This document shows positions 16,428 to 25,222 of a DNA stretch of 55,030 nt, in pieces (the first letter of the stretch is position 1; each line of letters begins with the position of its first letter). This DNA is from an uncultured Clostridia bacterium (GTDB taxonomy: Bacteria > Bacillota > Clostridia > Oscillospirales > Ruminococcaceae). Where the stretch lies: the NCBI GenBank assembly GCA_947625615.1, contig CANQPB010000014.1, forward strand, positions 1-55,030. The letters run 5' to 3'. The notes below the pieces were generated by a model. It saw only the letters and a program-made list of their open reading frames with translations. It had not been told where the DNA came from and did not search any database. The translations under genes and the position numbers were made by a program.

Positions 16428-17990
16428 TCACTGAATGGTTATTCCCGTGAAGTAGTGGTGAAGTATCTGGTCAAATGTGTAATGTCCGTATTTCGCATAT
16501 AAATTTGCGCCCATCTGTGAAAGCCCAACGCCGTGGCCGTAGCCGTAGGTGGTTATGGTGAACACGCCGCTTGAATAGCTCACCGTGAAAGCGGTCGAGC
16601 GGATATTCAAAACGTATGTGCGGAAGATATGCCCGGTAATGGTTCTGGTTTTCCCGGCGATCTTTGCCTCGGTGTGTCCGTCTATGGAGAGCTGCCCGGC
16701 GTAGATGTTGTCGTTGATGCTCAGAATCCTTATCCATTCGCTGTAGTTGTCCGAGAGCCTTATATCCGTCTTCGATTCTATCTTCTCGCGCACCTCGTCT
16801 ACGGTATAGGTGGTCACCTTGCCGTAGTTTTTGGTGTCAAGGTCGTCGAAGTCGTTTTTCACCGACTGCAAGTAAGGCAGGTCTCCGCCCCAGACGTTTT
16901 TGCTCGCGGCGGAATATCCGCCCGTCGAGGCCGAGAACGGCGCCATAATGTACTTTCCGTCGTAGAACATCGCAAGCCCGTCTATCTCCTCAACGCATTC
17001 GCGGATAAAGTCTGAGGGGTTTGCCTTCGTCCCTATCTCGGCGTATTCGCCCTTTTGCTCGTAATATTTGATGTATGTGTAGATAGCAACCGCCTGGGCC
17101 TTTGTGGCCTCTTTTTCAAAGGTGTCGCCAATCTCGTAGTTCGTTATCTCGCAGACGAGATCGAACGCGTTTTCGGTGCGCATTCTCTTCTGCTTGGTGT
17201 CGTAAATGGTAACGGTCTGGTTTTTATAGCTCTGCGTGCTGTAAAGCACGTCGTTCGAAGACGTCCAGCCGCCGCCCGTTTCGCCGCCGGAGAAATTGCC
17301 GCCGCTAAGCCTGTTCAAAAGCTCGGCCAGCTGTTCCGGCGTCAGATCCTCAATGATAAGCCCGTCGTCGTTTTCCGGCTCCTCCAAAAATTCGGCCTGC
17401 TCGTCCTCGTTTTCGTCGACGTCTTCCGATTCGCCGTCCTCGCCGTCCTGCTCGTCAATTATCTGGCCGTCCTCCACCTCTTCCGATTCCTCTTTTGTCT
17501 CCTCGATCTCCTCCGATTCCGGCATCTGTTCCGTCGCCGGCTTCGGGGCCTCTGTCTCGGGAGCTTTGGTCTCGGTCTTCGGCTTTTCGGTAGTCTCGGG
17601 CACCTCGGTCACCGGCGGAGCGGTGGTCGCCTCGGTCTTTGCGGGGGTGGTCACCTCAATGTCGTCCGAAACGCTTGTGGCCGCCGCTTCGAGCATGGGG
17701 TATACCCCCGCGCGCGCCTTGTCCACAATATATTCCACGGGTATATATTCGTCTTCGTCTTCGCCCAGCGCGTTATTCTCGGATTCGCTTACGGCTTCGT
17801 TTTCGGCGCTGTCCTGCAAGGAGCTTTCAATATCCGCGGCAGTCGGGCGGTAAAGCTCGCCGTGCGCGGGGGAGGCCGCCGGCAGCATCGCTTTTTTGGC
17901 GTAGGTTCTGACAAACAAAAATGCGAACGCATAGATAAGTATCAGACTCATGACAAGAATCACGCGCTTAATTGTAAATATTTTTTTCAA
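16428..17990 (-). CDS. Membrane-anchored SpoIID/LytB-domain protein
   Basis: About 520 residues. One transmembrane helix at the N-terminus is followed by a long Glu/Thr/Pro-rich linker to about residue 235, then a SpoIID domain. That domain has the KEATKAQAVAIYTYIKYY segment with the likely catalytic Glu, SASTGGYSAASKNVWGG, and the terminal GYGHGVGLSQMGANLYAKYG. In sporulation SpoIID is a lytic transglycosylase acting on denuded glycan strands; here the sortase context suggests wall remodelling. AGGAAAGGA precedes a TTG at 17990, giving MKKIFTIKR. A longer TTG start at 18023 has no ribosome site. Confidence 0.85.
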   Translation of the reverse strand: MKKIFTIKRVILVMSLILIYAFAFLFVRTYAKKAMLPAASPAHGELYRPTAADIESSLQDSAENEAVSESENNALGEDEDEYIPVEYIVDKARAGVYPMLEAAATSVSDDIEVTTPAKTEATTAPPVTEVPETTEKPKTETKAPETEAPKPATEQMPESEEIEETKEESEEVEDGQIIDEQDGEDGESEDVDENEDEQAEFLEEPENDDGLIIEDLTPEQLAELLNRLSGGNFSGGETGGGWTSSNDVLYSTQSYKNQTVTIYDTKQKRMRTENAFDLVCEITNYEIGDTFEKEATKAQAVAIYTYIKYYEQKGEYAEIGTKANPSDFIRECVEEIDGLAMFYDGKYIMAPFSASTGGYSAASKNVWGGDLPYLQSVKNDFDDLDTKNYGKVTTYTVDEVREKIESKTDIRLSDNYSEWIRILSINDNIYAGQLSIDGHTEAKIAGKTRTITGHIFRTYVLNIRSTAFTVSYSSGVFTITTYGYGHGVGLSQMGANLYAKYGHYTFDQILHHYFTGITIQ

Positions 17991-18083
17991 TCGGTCACGT
18001 CCTTTCCTGAGAAGTCTTGCCAAAAAATCTACGGGTTAATCATCTTGATGTGTGTCCGTTTCGTACGCTTTATTCACAAATTT

Positions 18084-18130
18084 AAACTCTGACCTCTGTC
18101 TTCTTGATGCGGCCTTTAGCCGCATCTGTC
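18084..18130 (+). repeat. Modular hairpin-heptamer repeat, copy 7 (diverged, truncated)
   Basis: AAACTC, two heptamers (TCTGACC, TCTGTCT), TCTTGATG and a hairpin C variant, GATGCGGC-cttta-GCCGCATC (106-126 of this stretch, counting from 18000). Compared with other copies the stem has T to C on one arm and A to G on the other, so pairing is kept. The leader module and hairpin A are missing. It abuts the stop codon of the sortase gene on the opposite strand. Confidence 0.65.
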
Positions 18131-19034
18131 ACCTTGCCCTGATAGGCATATGCTTTTCGCGGTTTCTGCCGTATGTCCCCGCATACTGCGCGGGGTCTTC
18201 GCCCTCTCTGAGCTTTCTCGCCACCACGACGAATCTCGAATCGCTTATAGTGTAGGCGCAGGTGGAAAGCGAAAGGAACTGGTCGCCGTACTGGCAGTCG
18301 ACCTCGGTGGTGTAGTAGTTGCGCAGCATTATGTTGTCGTAGAAATAGTTGTACTCCTCCTCGGTGTCGAAATTGCGGCACTTGAAATATTCAAAGAGGG
18401 GAATGTCGTCCTGATCCTCGCGTATTCCCACAAGGAAGCAGGAGACGATAACATACTGCGCCTCCTCCCAGCGGGTGTCGAAGTTGATTATGTATGCCTC
18501 GTTTATAAGCGAGGTGTCGCTCGTCTGGTAGTCAAGAATATGCCTGAAGAAGGAGCCGTCCTTGTTGCTGTGGCCGTAAAGGGTCACGTTGTCGGCCATG
18601 TCGAGGCCGGTTATCGGAACCTTGTAATCGGCGTATATGGTTCCTTTGGCCGATTTTTTCTGCTCAAAGTTCTTGTCCAGGTAATAGCTGTTGTCGTCGG
18701 CCTGAACAACGGGGTAGTCTATCCACGGCTCGCCGTTTGAATGGGTTATCCCGTCAATTCTTATCCACCCCACGAAATCGTTGTTCTGCTCGTAATATTC
18801 CATATACTTTTCCAGAGGATCCGGCTCGACCGGCGGCGGTGGTTCGGTGACGGTGGTGGCCTCGGTGGTGGTTTCGGGCGGCAGAGTAACAATGCTCGGC
18901 TTCGTCTCGGCGGGCAGGGTCTCCTTAGGCGTCTCATCTATAGTCTTGCCGCAGCCCGCCATGCCGATCGCCATCGAGCCTATCAGCGCAAAGACCGTCG
19001 CCCTCTTTAAAAAGCTATTCCTGAGTGTGTCCAT
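18129..19034 (-). CDS. Class B sortase (lipoprotein-like)
   Basis: 301 residues. The N-terminal signal ends in a lipobox-like MAGC, so this sortase may be lipid-anchored instead of having the usual transmembrane helix. A Thr/Glu/Pro-rich linker is followed by the sortase domain with His155 (LYGHSNKDG), Cys259 (LSLSTCAYT) and Arg267 (SDSRFVVVARK). The insertion and spacing are of the class B type. It cleaves a C-terminal sorting motif and joins the protein to peptidoglycan; the motif it recognises is not known. Ribosome site GGAAAGGAT. It is the second of a tandem pair, 24 nt after the first. Confidence 0.9.
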   Translation of the reverse strand: MDTLRNSFLKRATVFALIGSMAIGMAGCGKTIDETPKETLPAETKPSIVTLPPETTTEATTVTEPPPPVEPDPLEKYMEYYEQNNDFVGWIRIDGITHSNGEPWIDYPVVQADDNSYYLDKNFEQKKSAKGTIYADYKVPITGLDMADNVTLYGHSNKDGSFFRHILDYQTSDTSLINEAYIINFDTRWEEAQYVIVSCFLVGIREDQDDIPLFEYFKCRNFDTEEEYNYFYDNIMLRNYYTTEVDCQYGDQFLSLSTCAYTISDSRFVVVARKLREGEDPAQYAGTYGRNREKHMPIRAR

Positions 19035-19058
19035 TTAGTACATCTATCCTTTCCGAAA

Positions 19059-20207
19059 TTATTCGGGCTTATATACCTCGTAATCGGGGCCGTCGTCCAC
19101 CGGCGCCTCGTTTCCGTAAGCCGTATAAAGCTTTGCCGGCTTATGCGCCCTCGGGTTCGAGCGGTATTCGTAAACGCTCGGATCTTCTCCCTCGCGCACC
19201 TTTCTTGCGACGATGACAAATCTCGAATCGTAAATTTCGTTAGAGCAGGTCGAAAGCGTCAGATACTCGTCGTCTATGTTGCAGTCGATGTCGGTTTTAT
19301 AATAATTCCGATACATCACGTTTTTGTACCAATAGTCGAATTCCGCATCGTTGTTGAATTCCACGCAGTTGTGATATCTGAATATCGGCTGGTTGTCGTC
19401 CTCCTCGTGAACGGAAACCAAAAACGCCGCGAAGATTACGTATTTTTCCCGCTCGTAAAGCGTGCTGAAATCGACTATCCTGTGCTCCGAGACAAACGAC
19501 GCGCCCTTCTTATAGGCGTCGAGGCTTCCGAAGTAATAGCCTGTCTTCATGTCGTGGCCGTAGATAGTCACGTTCGAGGAGCGGTTCTCGCCGGCCACGG
19601 TGGCGCGGTAGTCTATATAAAGCGCGCCGTAGTCCTTCTCCTGGCGGTATATGTCATGGGAAAGATAGTAGTCGTTGTCGTCGCTCTGAACCACGGCGTA
19701 GTTTATGGCAAGCTCCCGCTCGTCCTCCGGCTTCGAGTCGTCGATATAGATCCCGTCTATCGAGATATATCCCACAACGTCGGGGTTGATATCGTATATC
19801 GGCTGAAAATTCGCCATCATGCCTTCCGGGTATTTCGATTCCGTAACCGTCTGGGCCGGCACGTCCTGCGCTCCCGGGTTTTCGGGAGCAGCCGTTTCTC
19901 CGCTGTCCGGCGCGGGGGTATTTTCCTGCGGCTTGTCGGCGCTGTCGGTGTTCGCGGAATCCGGATTGTTGAACAGATTCGAGATATACTGCTGGTCGTT
20001 TATCATGTCCTTCGAGCCGAAATTATAGATATATGCGTCGTAGCCCGATTTTGCGAGAACGCATACCGCGACTATGAACACCGACTTGCGTATAAGCTCG
20101 CGCAGGTCGTCGCCCTTCCAGGGCACGATGTCCTTGAGGCGCCCCATAAAAGAGCGGTCTCGGCTGTTTGCCGCCGCCTCTCTGCGGGCCTCGTCAAGCA
20201 TAGACAT
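19059..20207 (-). CDS. Class B sortase (membrane-anchored)
   Basis: 382 residues. A short N-terminal cytoplasmic tail is followed by a transmembrane segment (SVFIVAVCVLAKSGYDAYIY), then a Pro/Glu/Ala-rich linker and a sortase domain with His218 (IYGHDMKTG), Cys321 (LTLSTCSNE) and Arg329 (YDSRFVIVARK). Its catalytic domain is clearly paralogous to the adjacent sortase but has a different membrane anchor. No protein in the window ends with an evident sorting signal, so its substrates lie elsewhere. It starts 13 nt after pncC and ends 24 nt before the second sortase. Confidence 0.92.
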   Translation of the reverse strand: MSMLDEARREAAANSRDRSFMGRLKDIVPWKGDDLRELIRKSVFIVAVCVLAKSGYDAYIYNFGSKDMINDQQYISNLFNNPDSANTDSADKPQENTPAPDSGETAAPENPGAQDVPAQTVTESKYPEGMMANFQPIYDINPDVVGYISIDGIYIDDSKPEDERELAINYAVVQSDDNDYYLSHDIYRQEKDYGALYIDYRATVAGENRSSNVTIYGHDMKTGYYFGSLDAYKKGASFVSEHRIVDFSTLYEREKYVIFAAFLVSVHEEDDNQPIFRYHNCVEFNNDAEFDYWYKNVMYRNYYKTDIDCNIDDEYLTLSTCSNEIYDSRFVIVARKVREGEDPSVYEYRSNPRAHKPAKLYTAYGNEAPVDDGPDYEVYKPE

Positions 20208-20220
20208 AAAATCAGTCCTT

Positions 20221-20775
20221 TCAAAAACCCTTCTTTAATCGCTCCATGACCTTTTCCAGCGCGAACGCCGCCGTCAGGAGCCTGTTTATATTTCTTTCAA
20301 AGCTTCCGAGTTCGTATAACTTTAAATTTTCGGCCTCTGTTCCGCCGCGGCAGGAGGTGGATACATACACCGTCCCCACCGGCGCGGGGTCGTCCGGCGA
20401 GGCAGGGCCGCACAGACCCGTCACCGCAACCGAAATGTCGCTTTCGGAAATTATCCTCGAGCGCTCCGACATCGCCCTTGCGGTCTCGGCGCTTACAACT
20501 CCGAAGCGGTCAATGATCTCCTTCGGCACCCCGAGCAGGCTTTCCTTTATATCGACGGAATAGGATACCACTCCGCAGCCGAACACCTTCGAAGCGCCCG
20601 GCACCGAAGTCACCGCCGAGGCGATAAGCCCGCCGGTGCAGCTTTCCGCCGCGGACAGCGTGAGGCGCTCACCAATCATATATTCTACCACATTTCGTGC
20701 TGTTTTGTCAATATATCCGCGGATATCCGGCTCGAAAAAAGCTATTTCACCGCTTCGCAGAAGACTGTTTTCCAA
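20221..20775 (-). CDS. pncC: Nicotinamide-nucleotide amidase (CinA C-terminal domain)
   Basis: A CinA-C domain protein that deamidates nicotinamide mononucleotide to nicotinate mononucleotide in NAD recycling. Signatures are LSAAESCTGGLIASAVTSVP (with the catalytic Ser), the VVSYSVDIKESLLGV segment, and VTGLCGPASPD (usually TGIAGP). The N-terminal CinA domain is absent, as in stand-alone PncC. I place the start at a TTG (20775) because AGGGTGG lies 6 nt upstream; a longer form from TTG 20793 is possible. It starts a few nt after the thiI stop. Confidence 0.85.
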   Translation of the reverse strand: MENSLLRSGEIAFFEPDIRGYIDKTARNVVEYMIGERLTLSAAESCTGGLIASAVTSVPGASKVFGCGVVSYSVDIKESLLGVPKEIIDRFGVVSAETARAMSERSRIISESDISVAVTGLCGPASPDDPAPVGTVYVSTSCRGGTEAENLKLYELGSFERNINRLLTAAFALEKVMERLKKGF

Positions 20776-20797
20776 AATAACCCACCCTGACAAAAAA

Positions 20798-21973
20798 TCA
20801 ATATGCCTTTACCGTTTTCACGCGGGTGTTCTGAACCGCTTCCTCTATCAGCGGCTCAAAGTCGAACATGGCCTGGGCTTTTTCGACGTCTTTAAGCGCC
20901 GGCCTCGTCTTCGGGTGCCTCGGCGTGAAGACGGTGCAGCAGTCCTCGTAGGGCTCTATCGAGATCTCGAACGTCCCGAGCTTATACGCCATATCAATTA
21001 TTTCCTTTTTATCCAGTCCTATACAGGGCCGGAACACGGGTATCCTGCAAACGGCGTCGGTGGTGACCATTGCGGTCATCGTCTGCGACGCCACCTGCCC
21101 GAGACTTTCGCCGGTGGCAAGCGCCATCATTCCGTCCCGCTCGGCTATGCGCTGGGCAATCTCCATCATCAGCCGCCTCATTATCAGGGTGAAGTAATCC
21201 TCGGGGCAGTTGTTTTTGATCTCCTCCTGAATTTTCGTGAAGGGCACAACGTAAAAGCCGATATGCCCGCAGTATTCCGCCATTTTTTTGGCGAGCCGCT
21301 CCACCTTCATCAGCGCCCGTTCAGATGTGTAGGGCGGCGCTTCAAAGTGTATAGCCGAAATTTCGGCGCCCCGCTTTGCCATCATGCAGCCCGCGACGGG
21401 GGAGTCTATGCCGCCCGAAAGCAGAAGCAGCGCCCTGCCCGAAGTCCCGACGGGGATACCCCCCGCGCCGTCGACGGCGATATCGTGGATAAACGCGCCC
21501 TCGTCTCTGATTTCGCAGACCACCGTGACCTCGGGCTCAAAGAGATCAACCTTAAGGTGGGGGAATCTTTCAAGAACCATTCCGCCAAGCTGCGCGGCGA
21601 GCTCGGGCGAGGTGAGATAAAAGCTCTTGTCCGAGCGTTTGACCTCTACCTTAAAGGTTTTTGCCGATCTAAGCGCACCGTCAAACCTTTCGCACACCAC
21701 CCCGAAGATGGCGTCGATGTTTTTCTCCACCCCCACTGAGCGGCAGAGCTTTGTTATCCCGTAGATCTTTTTGCAGCGCTCGAAAACCTCGTCCATGTCT
21801 ATGCCGTCTTCCAGCGGCTCGACATATAGGGTGGACTGCCCCGAGCGCAGACCTATTTTACCGAGCGGCTTAAGCCTGCGGCGGACGTTTCTTTGCAGGG
21901 CGGCCTCGAAGCTGCCCCTGTTAAGTCCCTTTAAGACTATTTCTCCGTATTTGCAGAGTATGATTTCTTTCAT
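20798..21973 (-). CDS. thiI: tRNA 4-thiouridine sulfurtransferase ThiI
   Basis: 391 residues: an N-terminal ferredoxin-like plus THUMP RNA-binding region (to about residue 165), then an adenylating PP-loop domain with LLLSGGIDSPVAG. It activates U8 of tRNA and inserts sulfur; in some bacteria it also helps make thiazole. The C-terminal rhodanese domain of the Escherichia coli type is absent, as in Bacillus, where a dedicated NifS-like desulfurase supplies sulfur. Here that gene is immediately upstream (11-nt gap), which supports the same arrangement. Confidence 0.96.
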   Translation of the reverse strand: MKEIILCKYGEIVLKGLNRGSFEAALQRNVRRRLKPLGKIGLRSGQSTLYVEPLEDGIDMDEVFERCKKIYGITKLCRSVGVEKNIDAIFGVVCERFDGALRSAKTFKVEVKRSDKSFYLTSPELAAQLGGMVLERFPHLKVDLFEPEVTVVCEIRDEGAFIHDIAVDGAGGIPVGTSGRALLLLSGGIDSPVAGCMMAKRGAEISAIHFEAPPYTSERALMKVERLAKKMAEYCGHIGFYVVPFTKIQEEIKNNCPEDYFTLIMRRLMMEIAQRIAERDGMMALATGESLGQVASQTMTAMVTTDAVCRIPVFRPCIGLDKKEIIDMAYKLGTFEISIEPYEDCCTVFTPRHPKTRPALKDVEKAQAMFDFEPLIEEAVQNTRVKTVKAY

Positions 21974-21984
21974 GTCTTTATTTC

Positions 21985-23118
21985 CTATCTTTTTATTTTT
22001 ACAAGAGTTTTAAGGGCGGAATCTATTCCCGAGGCGAGCGCGTCTATGTCCTCCCGGGTGGTGCTCACAGATGTGCTTATTCTTACCGTCGAATCGGATA
22101 CGGCGTCGGGCAGGCCGAAGGCCTTTAAAACGCCGCTCTTTTTCCCGCGGGAGCAGGCCGAGCCGCTCGAGACGTAGATTTCCTGCTGCTCAAGAAAATG
22201 CAGAAGCGTTTCGCTCTTGAGTCCCCCGACCGACGCGCTTATGATGTACGGGCTGCCCTCTTCGGGGGAATTTATCGCAGCGCCGATTTCCGAAAGCCTC
22301 TTGCGGCAGTATTCCGCGATGTCCTCGGCATGCGCAAGCCTTTCTGGCAGGGTCTTCGACATCGCCTCGACGGTTTTTCCGAACGAATAGATGAGGGGCA
22401 CGGCCTCGGTGCCGGAGCGCAGACCGTTCTGCTGGCCTCCGCCCAGAAGCTGCGGGGATATCCTCAGGCCGTTTTTCAGCCAGAGCGCTCCCACGCCCTT
22501 CGGCCCGTGAATTTTATGCGCGCTGAGAGATATGGCGTCGGCGCCCAGGCTTTTTGCCTTAAAGGGCAGCTTCATGAACGCCTGAACGCAGTCGGTGTGC
22601 AAAATACATTCTGGGTATAGCTTTTTGATCCTCGCAAAAGCCCCCTCTATCGGCAGAATATGCCCCGTCTCGTTGTTTACATACATCGCGCTGACAAGGC
22701 AGGTGTTTTCGTCCACCGCTCCGACGAGGTCGTCCTCGCCGATGTTTCCGTCCGCCCCCGGCGAAACGAACACAACCTCAAAGCCCTGTTCCCTGAGCTT
22801 TTTTGCCGGCTCCGCCACCGAGGGGTGCTCCACCGCGGTGGTGACTATTTTTCTGCGGCGTCTTCCGTAAACGCCGCTCAGCCCGAAGAGGGCGAGGTTG
22901 TTCGCCTCGGTTGCGCCGGAGGTGAAGATTATTTCCCGGGAAAGCCCGCCGAGCGCCGCCGCGATTTTCTCCTTTGAAAATTCAACAAGCTCCTCAGCCC
23001 TTATGCCGAGCTTGTGAAGGCTCGAGGGGTTTCCGAAAGCATGAGTCATCGCGTAGGCCGAGCCGGCTATCGCCTCGGCGCAGGGCTTAGTGGTGGCCGC
23101 GTTGTCAAGATAGATCAT
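21985..23118 (-). CDS. Cysteine desulfurase (NifS/IscS-like), sulfur donor for ThiI
   Basis: A PLP enzyme taking sulfur from cysteine. MIYLDNAATTKP marks the N-terminus. The PLP lysine is in SLSAHKIHGPKGVGALW, and the catalytic cysteine is in YVSSGSACSRGKKSGV. The ATG at 23118 is chosen because it begins the conserved MIYLDNAAT and has AGGAGA at good spacing; a longer reading to 23181 adds 21 unconserved residues. It is transcribed from a promoter at 23249-23221 and leads thiI, pncC and the surface genes. Confidence 0.94.
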   Translation of the reverse strand: MIYLDNAATTKPCAEAIAGSAYAMTHAFGNPSSLHKLGIRAEELVEFSKEKIAAALGGLSREIIFTSGATEANNLALFGLSGVYGRRRRKIVTTAVEHPSVAEPAKKLREQGFEVVFVSPGADGNIGEDDLVGAVDENTCLVSAMYVNNETGHILPIEGAFARIKKLYPECILHTDCVQAFMKLPFKAKSLGADAISLSAHKIHGPKGVGALWLKNGLRISPQLLGGGQQNGLRSGTEAVPLIYSFGKTVEAMSKTLPERLAHAEDIAEYCRKRLSEIGAAINSPEEGSPYIISASVGGLKSETLLHFLEQQEIYVSSGSACSRGKKSGVLKAFGLPDAVSDSTVRISTSVSTTREDIDALASGIDSALKTLVKIKR

Positions 23119-23220
23119 ACTTATCTCCTGATATAAATACTTTTTTACGGCGCGGGATATTGCACCCGAAAAGAATTTCACAATACCGACACATTTCCCG
23201 CCGCCCGAACATTCACAACA

Positions 23221-23249
23221 ATTATACTACTTTTTTCCCGAAAATGCAA
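23221..23249 (-). promoter_or_regulatory. Promoter of the desulfurase-thiI run
   Basis: On the minus strand, TTGCAT (23249-23244), a 17-bp spacer and TATAAT (23226-23221). The leader to the ATG at 23118 is about 95 nt, and I recognise no riboswitch in it. Confidence 0.7.
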
Positions 23250-23260
23250 TATGTATAAAA

Positions 23261-23371
23261 GGGGACATGCATTATCTTATGCTTAAAACCGTCGCCGGAA
23301 GGCGACACCTTGAAACTCTAACTTCTAATTTCTATCCTCTAATCTCTAAATGTGGCCGTCAGGCCACATCT
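23261..23371 (+). repeat. Modular hairpin-heptamer repeat, copy 2
   Basis: A diverged leader (GGGGACATGCATTATC...) precedes hairpin A, GTCGCC-ggaa-GGCGAC (23291-23306), then CCTTGAAAC, five TCTAACT-like heptamers, and hairpin C, ATGTGGCC-gtca-GGCCACAT (23350-23369). This is one of the copies with the longest heptamer array. It lies between cotH and the desulfurase gene, downstream of cotH. Confidence 0.85.
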
Positions 23372-23375
23372 AAAA

Positions 23376-23398
23376 GGGGGAACCCTCCGGCTCCCCCC
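23376..23398 (-). terminator. Probable terminator of the cotH-like gene
   Basis: On the minus strand a GGGGGA/TCCCCC stem-loop follows the CotH stop after a T-run and is itself followed by CTTTTAG. It sits directly beside hairpin C of repeat copy 2. Confidence 0.5.
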
Positions 23399-23408
23399 AA
23401 AAAAATCA

Positions 23409-25166
23409 TTATCCCCACAGCGTGTTGAGATACTCTATCCTGTCCCTCACCCAGTTTATCGTTGTCTTTGCGCCGCCCGAACGCCTCGTTCCGTCCTTGT
23501 TGAGCTCGTCGGAATAATTTATCACGGTGTTCTCAACGTCGTCGATCGCGGCGTTGATCTCGGGCAGGCGTTCACGCCATTTTTCCTTTACAAGCTCCTG
23601 GAACCAATCGGCCGAGTAGAAAAGAATCAGCCACGGGTTGGAGCGGTCGCCCCAGTATTCCACAAAATAGCTGTCCTTAAAGCGCGCCGCGTAAAGTCCG
23701 CCGTCGGCGTCGCTCGAATAGTCGTAATACGCCCAGTCGAAGTCCCAAGGAGCAACCATCGTCAGCCTATCGTATTTCGAATCCTGCCCGAAGTCCACCG
23801 CGAAGAAGAAGCTTCCTCCGCCGACGTCCTGGTCGTTCACAAGCTCGTAGGTGATGTACATGTCCACCACCGAATTTACGTCTATAACGCTGTTTACGCA
23901 GTCATAGGCCGTGGCGAATTCGTCCTGCGCCGGCATAAGGTCAAGATTGCTGTCGTATTTATAGAATTCTCCGTATTTTATCGCCCTCATGGGGATCTCC
24001 CACGCAACCTCGAAGTATCTTTCTATGAAGTCGAGCTGCTCGTCCGAGTAGAGATCGTTTTTCACCGAGTATGCGTATTTTCTCGGCACGCGCGAGGTGC
24101 CGTAGCAGTCGGTGATCTCCTCGCGGTTGTAATTCAGGTAGAAGTAGGGGTGATCGTCGCCGGTGGCGTAGTTGTCAAGCTCGACAAGATATCCTATGTC
24201 GGTGCCGGTGTAGCCGTCCTCGGCCTCGTTGATGTCCACACGGTTGGAATTCGCCTGCGTCTGCTCGCACAGCAGATACGGCCCTATATATTTTTCGTTG
24301 ATGTAAAGCTGCACGAAAGCCGAATCTGAGCAGAAATACTCCCCGCGGTTTTCGGCCCTCGCAATTTTGAAAGCAAGGTAGTTTTCCACAGCGGCCTCAT
24401 ACGACTTTAAAAGCACCCAGGAGCGGCACCTTGCGTAGTCGTTCAGCCCGAGCATCGACTGCTTTTCGTTGAACTTTATGCGGTAGGAGACCTGATTCTT
24501 TCTTATCCAGTCCACCTTGCCGTAATTGGCGCTGGCGTTTCCGCGCACGCGTATCCCGCCCGAGGCGGCCTCAAGCTTAAGGTCGTCTTTGCAGTTTAAG
24601 ATCTCGACAAAGCAGTTGACGTAGTTGTCGAGCGAGACTATCTCCGACTTGTTTTCGGTGGTGATGTGAACTATCGGCAGGGCGGTGTCGTCGCTTATCA
24701 TTCTGTAATATCCCTCGCGGGAATTTTTATCCACACCGAAGGCCGAGTAAAGCTCATCGGGGTTCTCGTTGCCCGTAAGCTCAAGCCCCGAGCGCCAGTC
24801 GTCGATGATCTCCCCTTCCGGAGATGTCTCGGCGGGCGTGGTTTCCGGCGCCTGCGTTGTTTCGGGCGGAGCTGTCGCCGTCGCCGCCGTTTCCGATTCC
24901 TGCGGCGTAACCTCCGGCGGGGCCTCGGTGTCGGGCGCGGGATCTGTTTCAAAGGCCGGGGCGGAGGTGAAAACGTCCTCCTTCGGCAGGGTGTTCATGG
25001 GGATATTGGGATCCTCCGTCGTGGTGACCGCGGCGGCCGTATCCGAGGTTGTCTGCGCCGAGCCGGGCACGTTTTCCGAGGGCACCGATGCGCATGCCGG
25101 CATCAGCGAGGAGGATATTATCAGCGAGGCTAAAAATGCCGGTTTGATGATTTTTGAGAAAAGCAT
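23409..25166 (-). CDS. CotH-kinase family lipoprotein
   Basis: 585 residues. The signal peptide ends in a lipobox-like LMPAC. A Thr/Pro/Glu-rich linker runs to about residue 130. The CotH domain then follows: VRGNASANYGKVDWIRKNQV, the KFNEKQSMLGL strand, a LLKSYEAA segment, FVQLYINEKYIGPYLLCEQ, and the WDFDWAYYD metal-site segment. CotH proteins are atypical protein kinases acting on secreted or spore-coat proteins. This copy is surface-anchored, which points to modification of envelope proteins. The ATG at 25166 has AAGGAGTG; a 19-residue longer reading has no support. Single-gene unit. Confidence 0.85.
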   Translation of the reverse strand: MLFSKIIKPAFLASLIISSSLMPACASVPSENVPGSAQTTSDTAAAVTTTEDPNIPMNTLPKEDVFTSAPAFETDPAPDTEAPPEVTPQESETAATATAPPETTQAPETTPAETSPEGEIIDDWRSGLELTGNENPDELYSAFGVDKNSREGYYRMISDDTALPIVHITTENKSEIVSLDNYVNCFVEILNCKDDLKLEAASGGIRVRGNASANYGKVDWIRKNQVSYRIKFNEKQSMLGLNDYARCRSWVLLKSYEAAVENYLAFKIARAENRGEYFCSDSAFVQLYINEKYIGPYLLCEQTQANSNRVDINEAEDGYTGTDIGYLVELDNYATGDDHPYFYLNYNREEITDCYGTSRVPRKYAYSVKNDLYSDEQLDFIERYFEVAWEIPMRAIKYGEFYKYDSNLDLMPAQDEFATAYDCVNSVIDVNSVVDMYITYELVNDQDVGGGSFFFAVDFGQDSKYDRLTMVAPWDFDWAYYDYSSDADGGLYAARFKDSYFVEYWGDRSNPWLILFYSADWFQELVKEKWRERLPEINAAIDDVENTVINYSDELNKDGTRRSGGAKTTINWVRDRIEYLNTLWG

Positions 25167-25222
25167 AGCGACACTCCTTGCAAAAAAGGTATGGGCGGGG
25201 CAGACCCCGCAGCTTAAAGTCA

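Noticed and set aside
17055-18092. A 345-residue open frame antisense to the SpoIID-domain gene
   Set aside because: It mirrors the acidic linker of the sense protein as Phe/Leu/Arg-rich sequence, with no start signals or family features.
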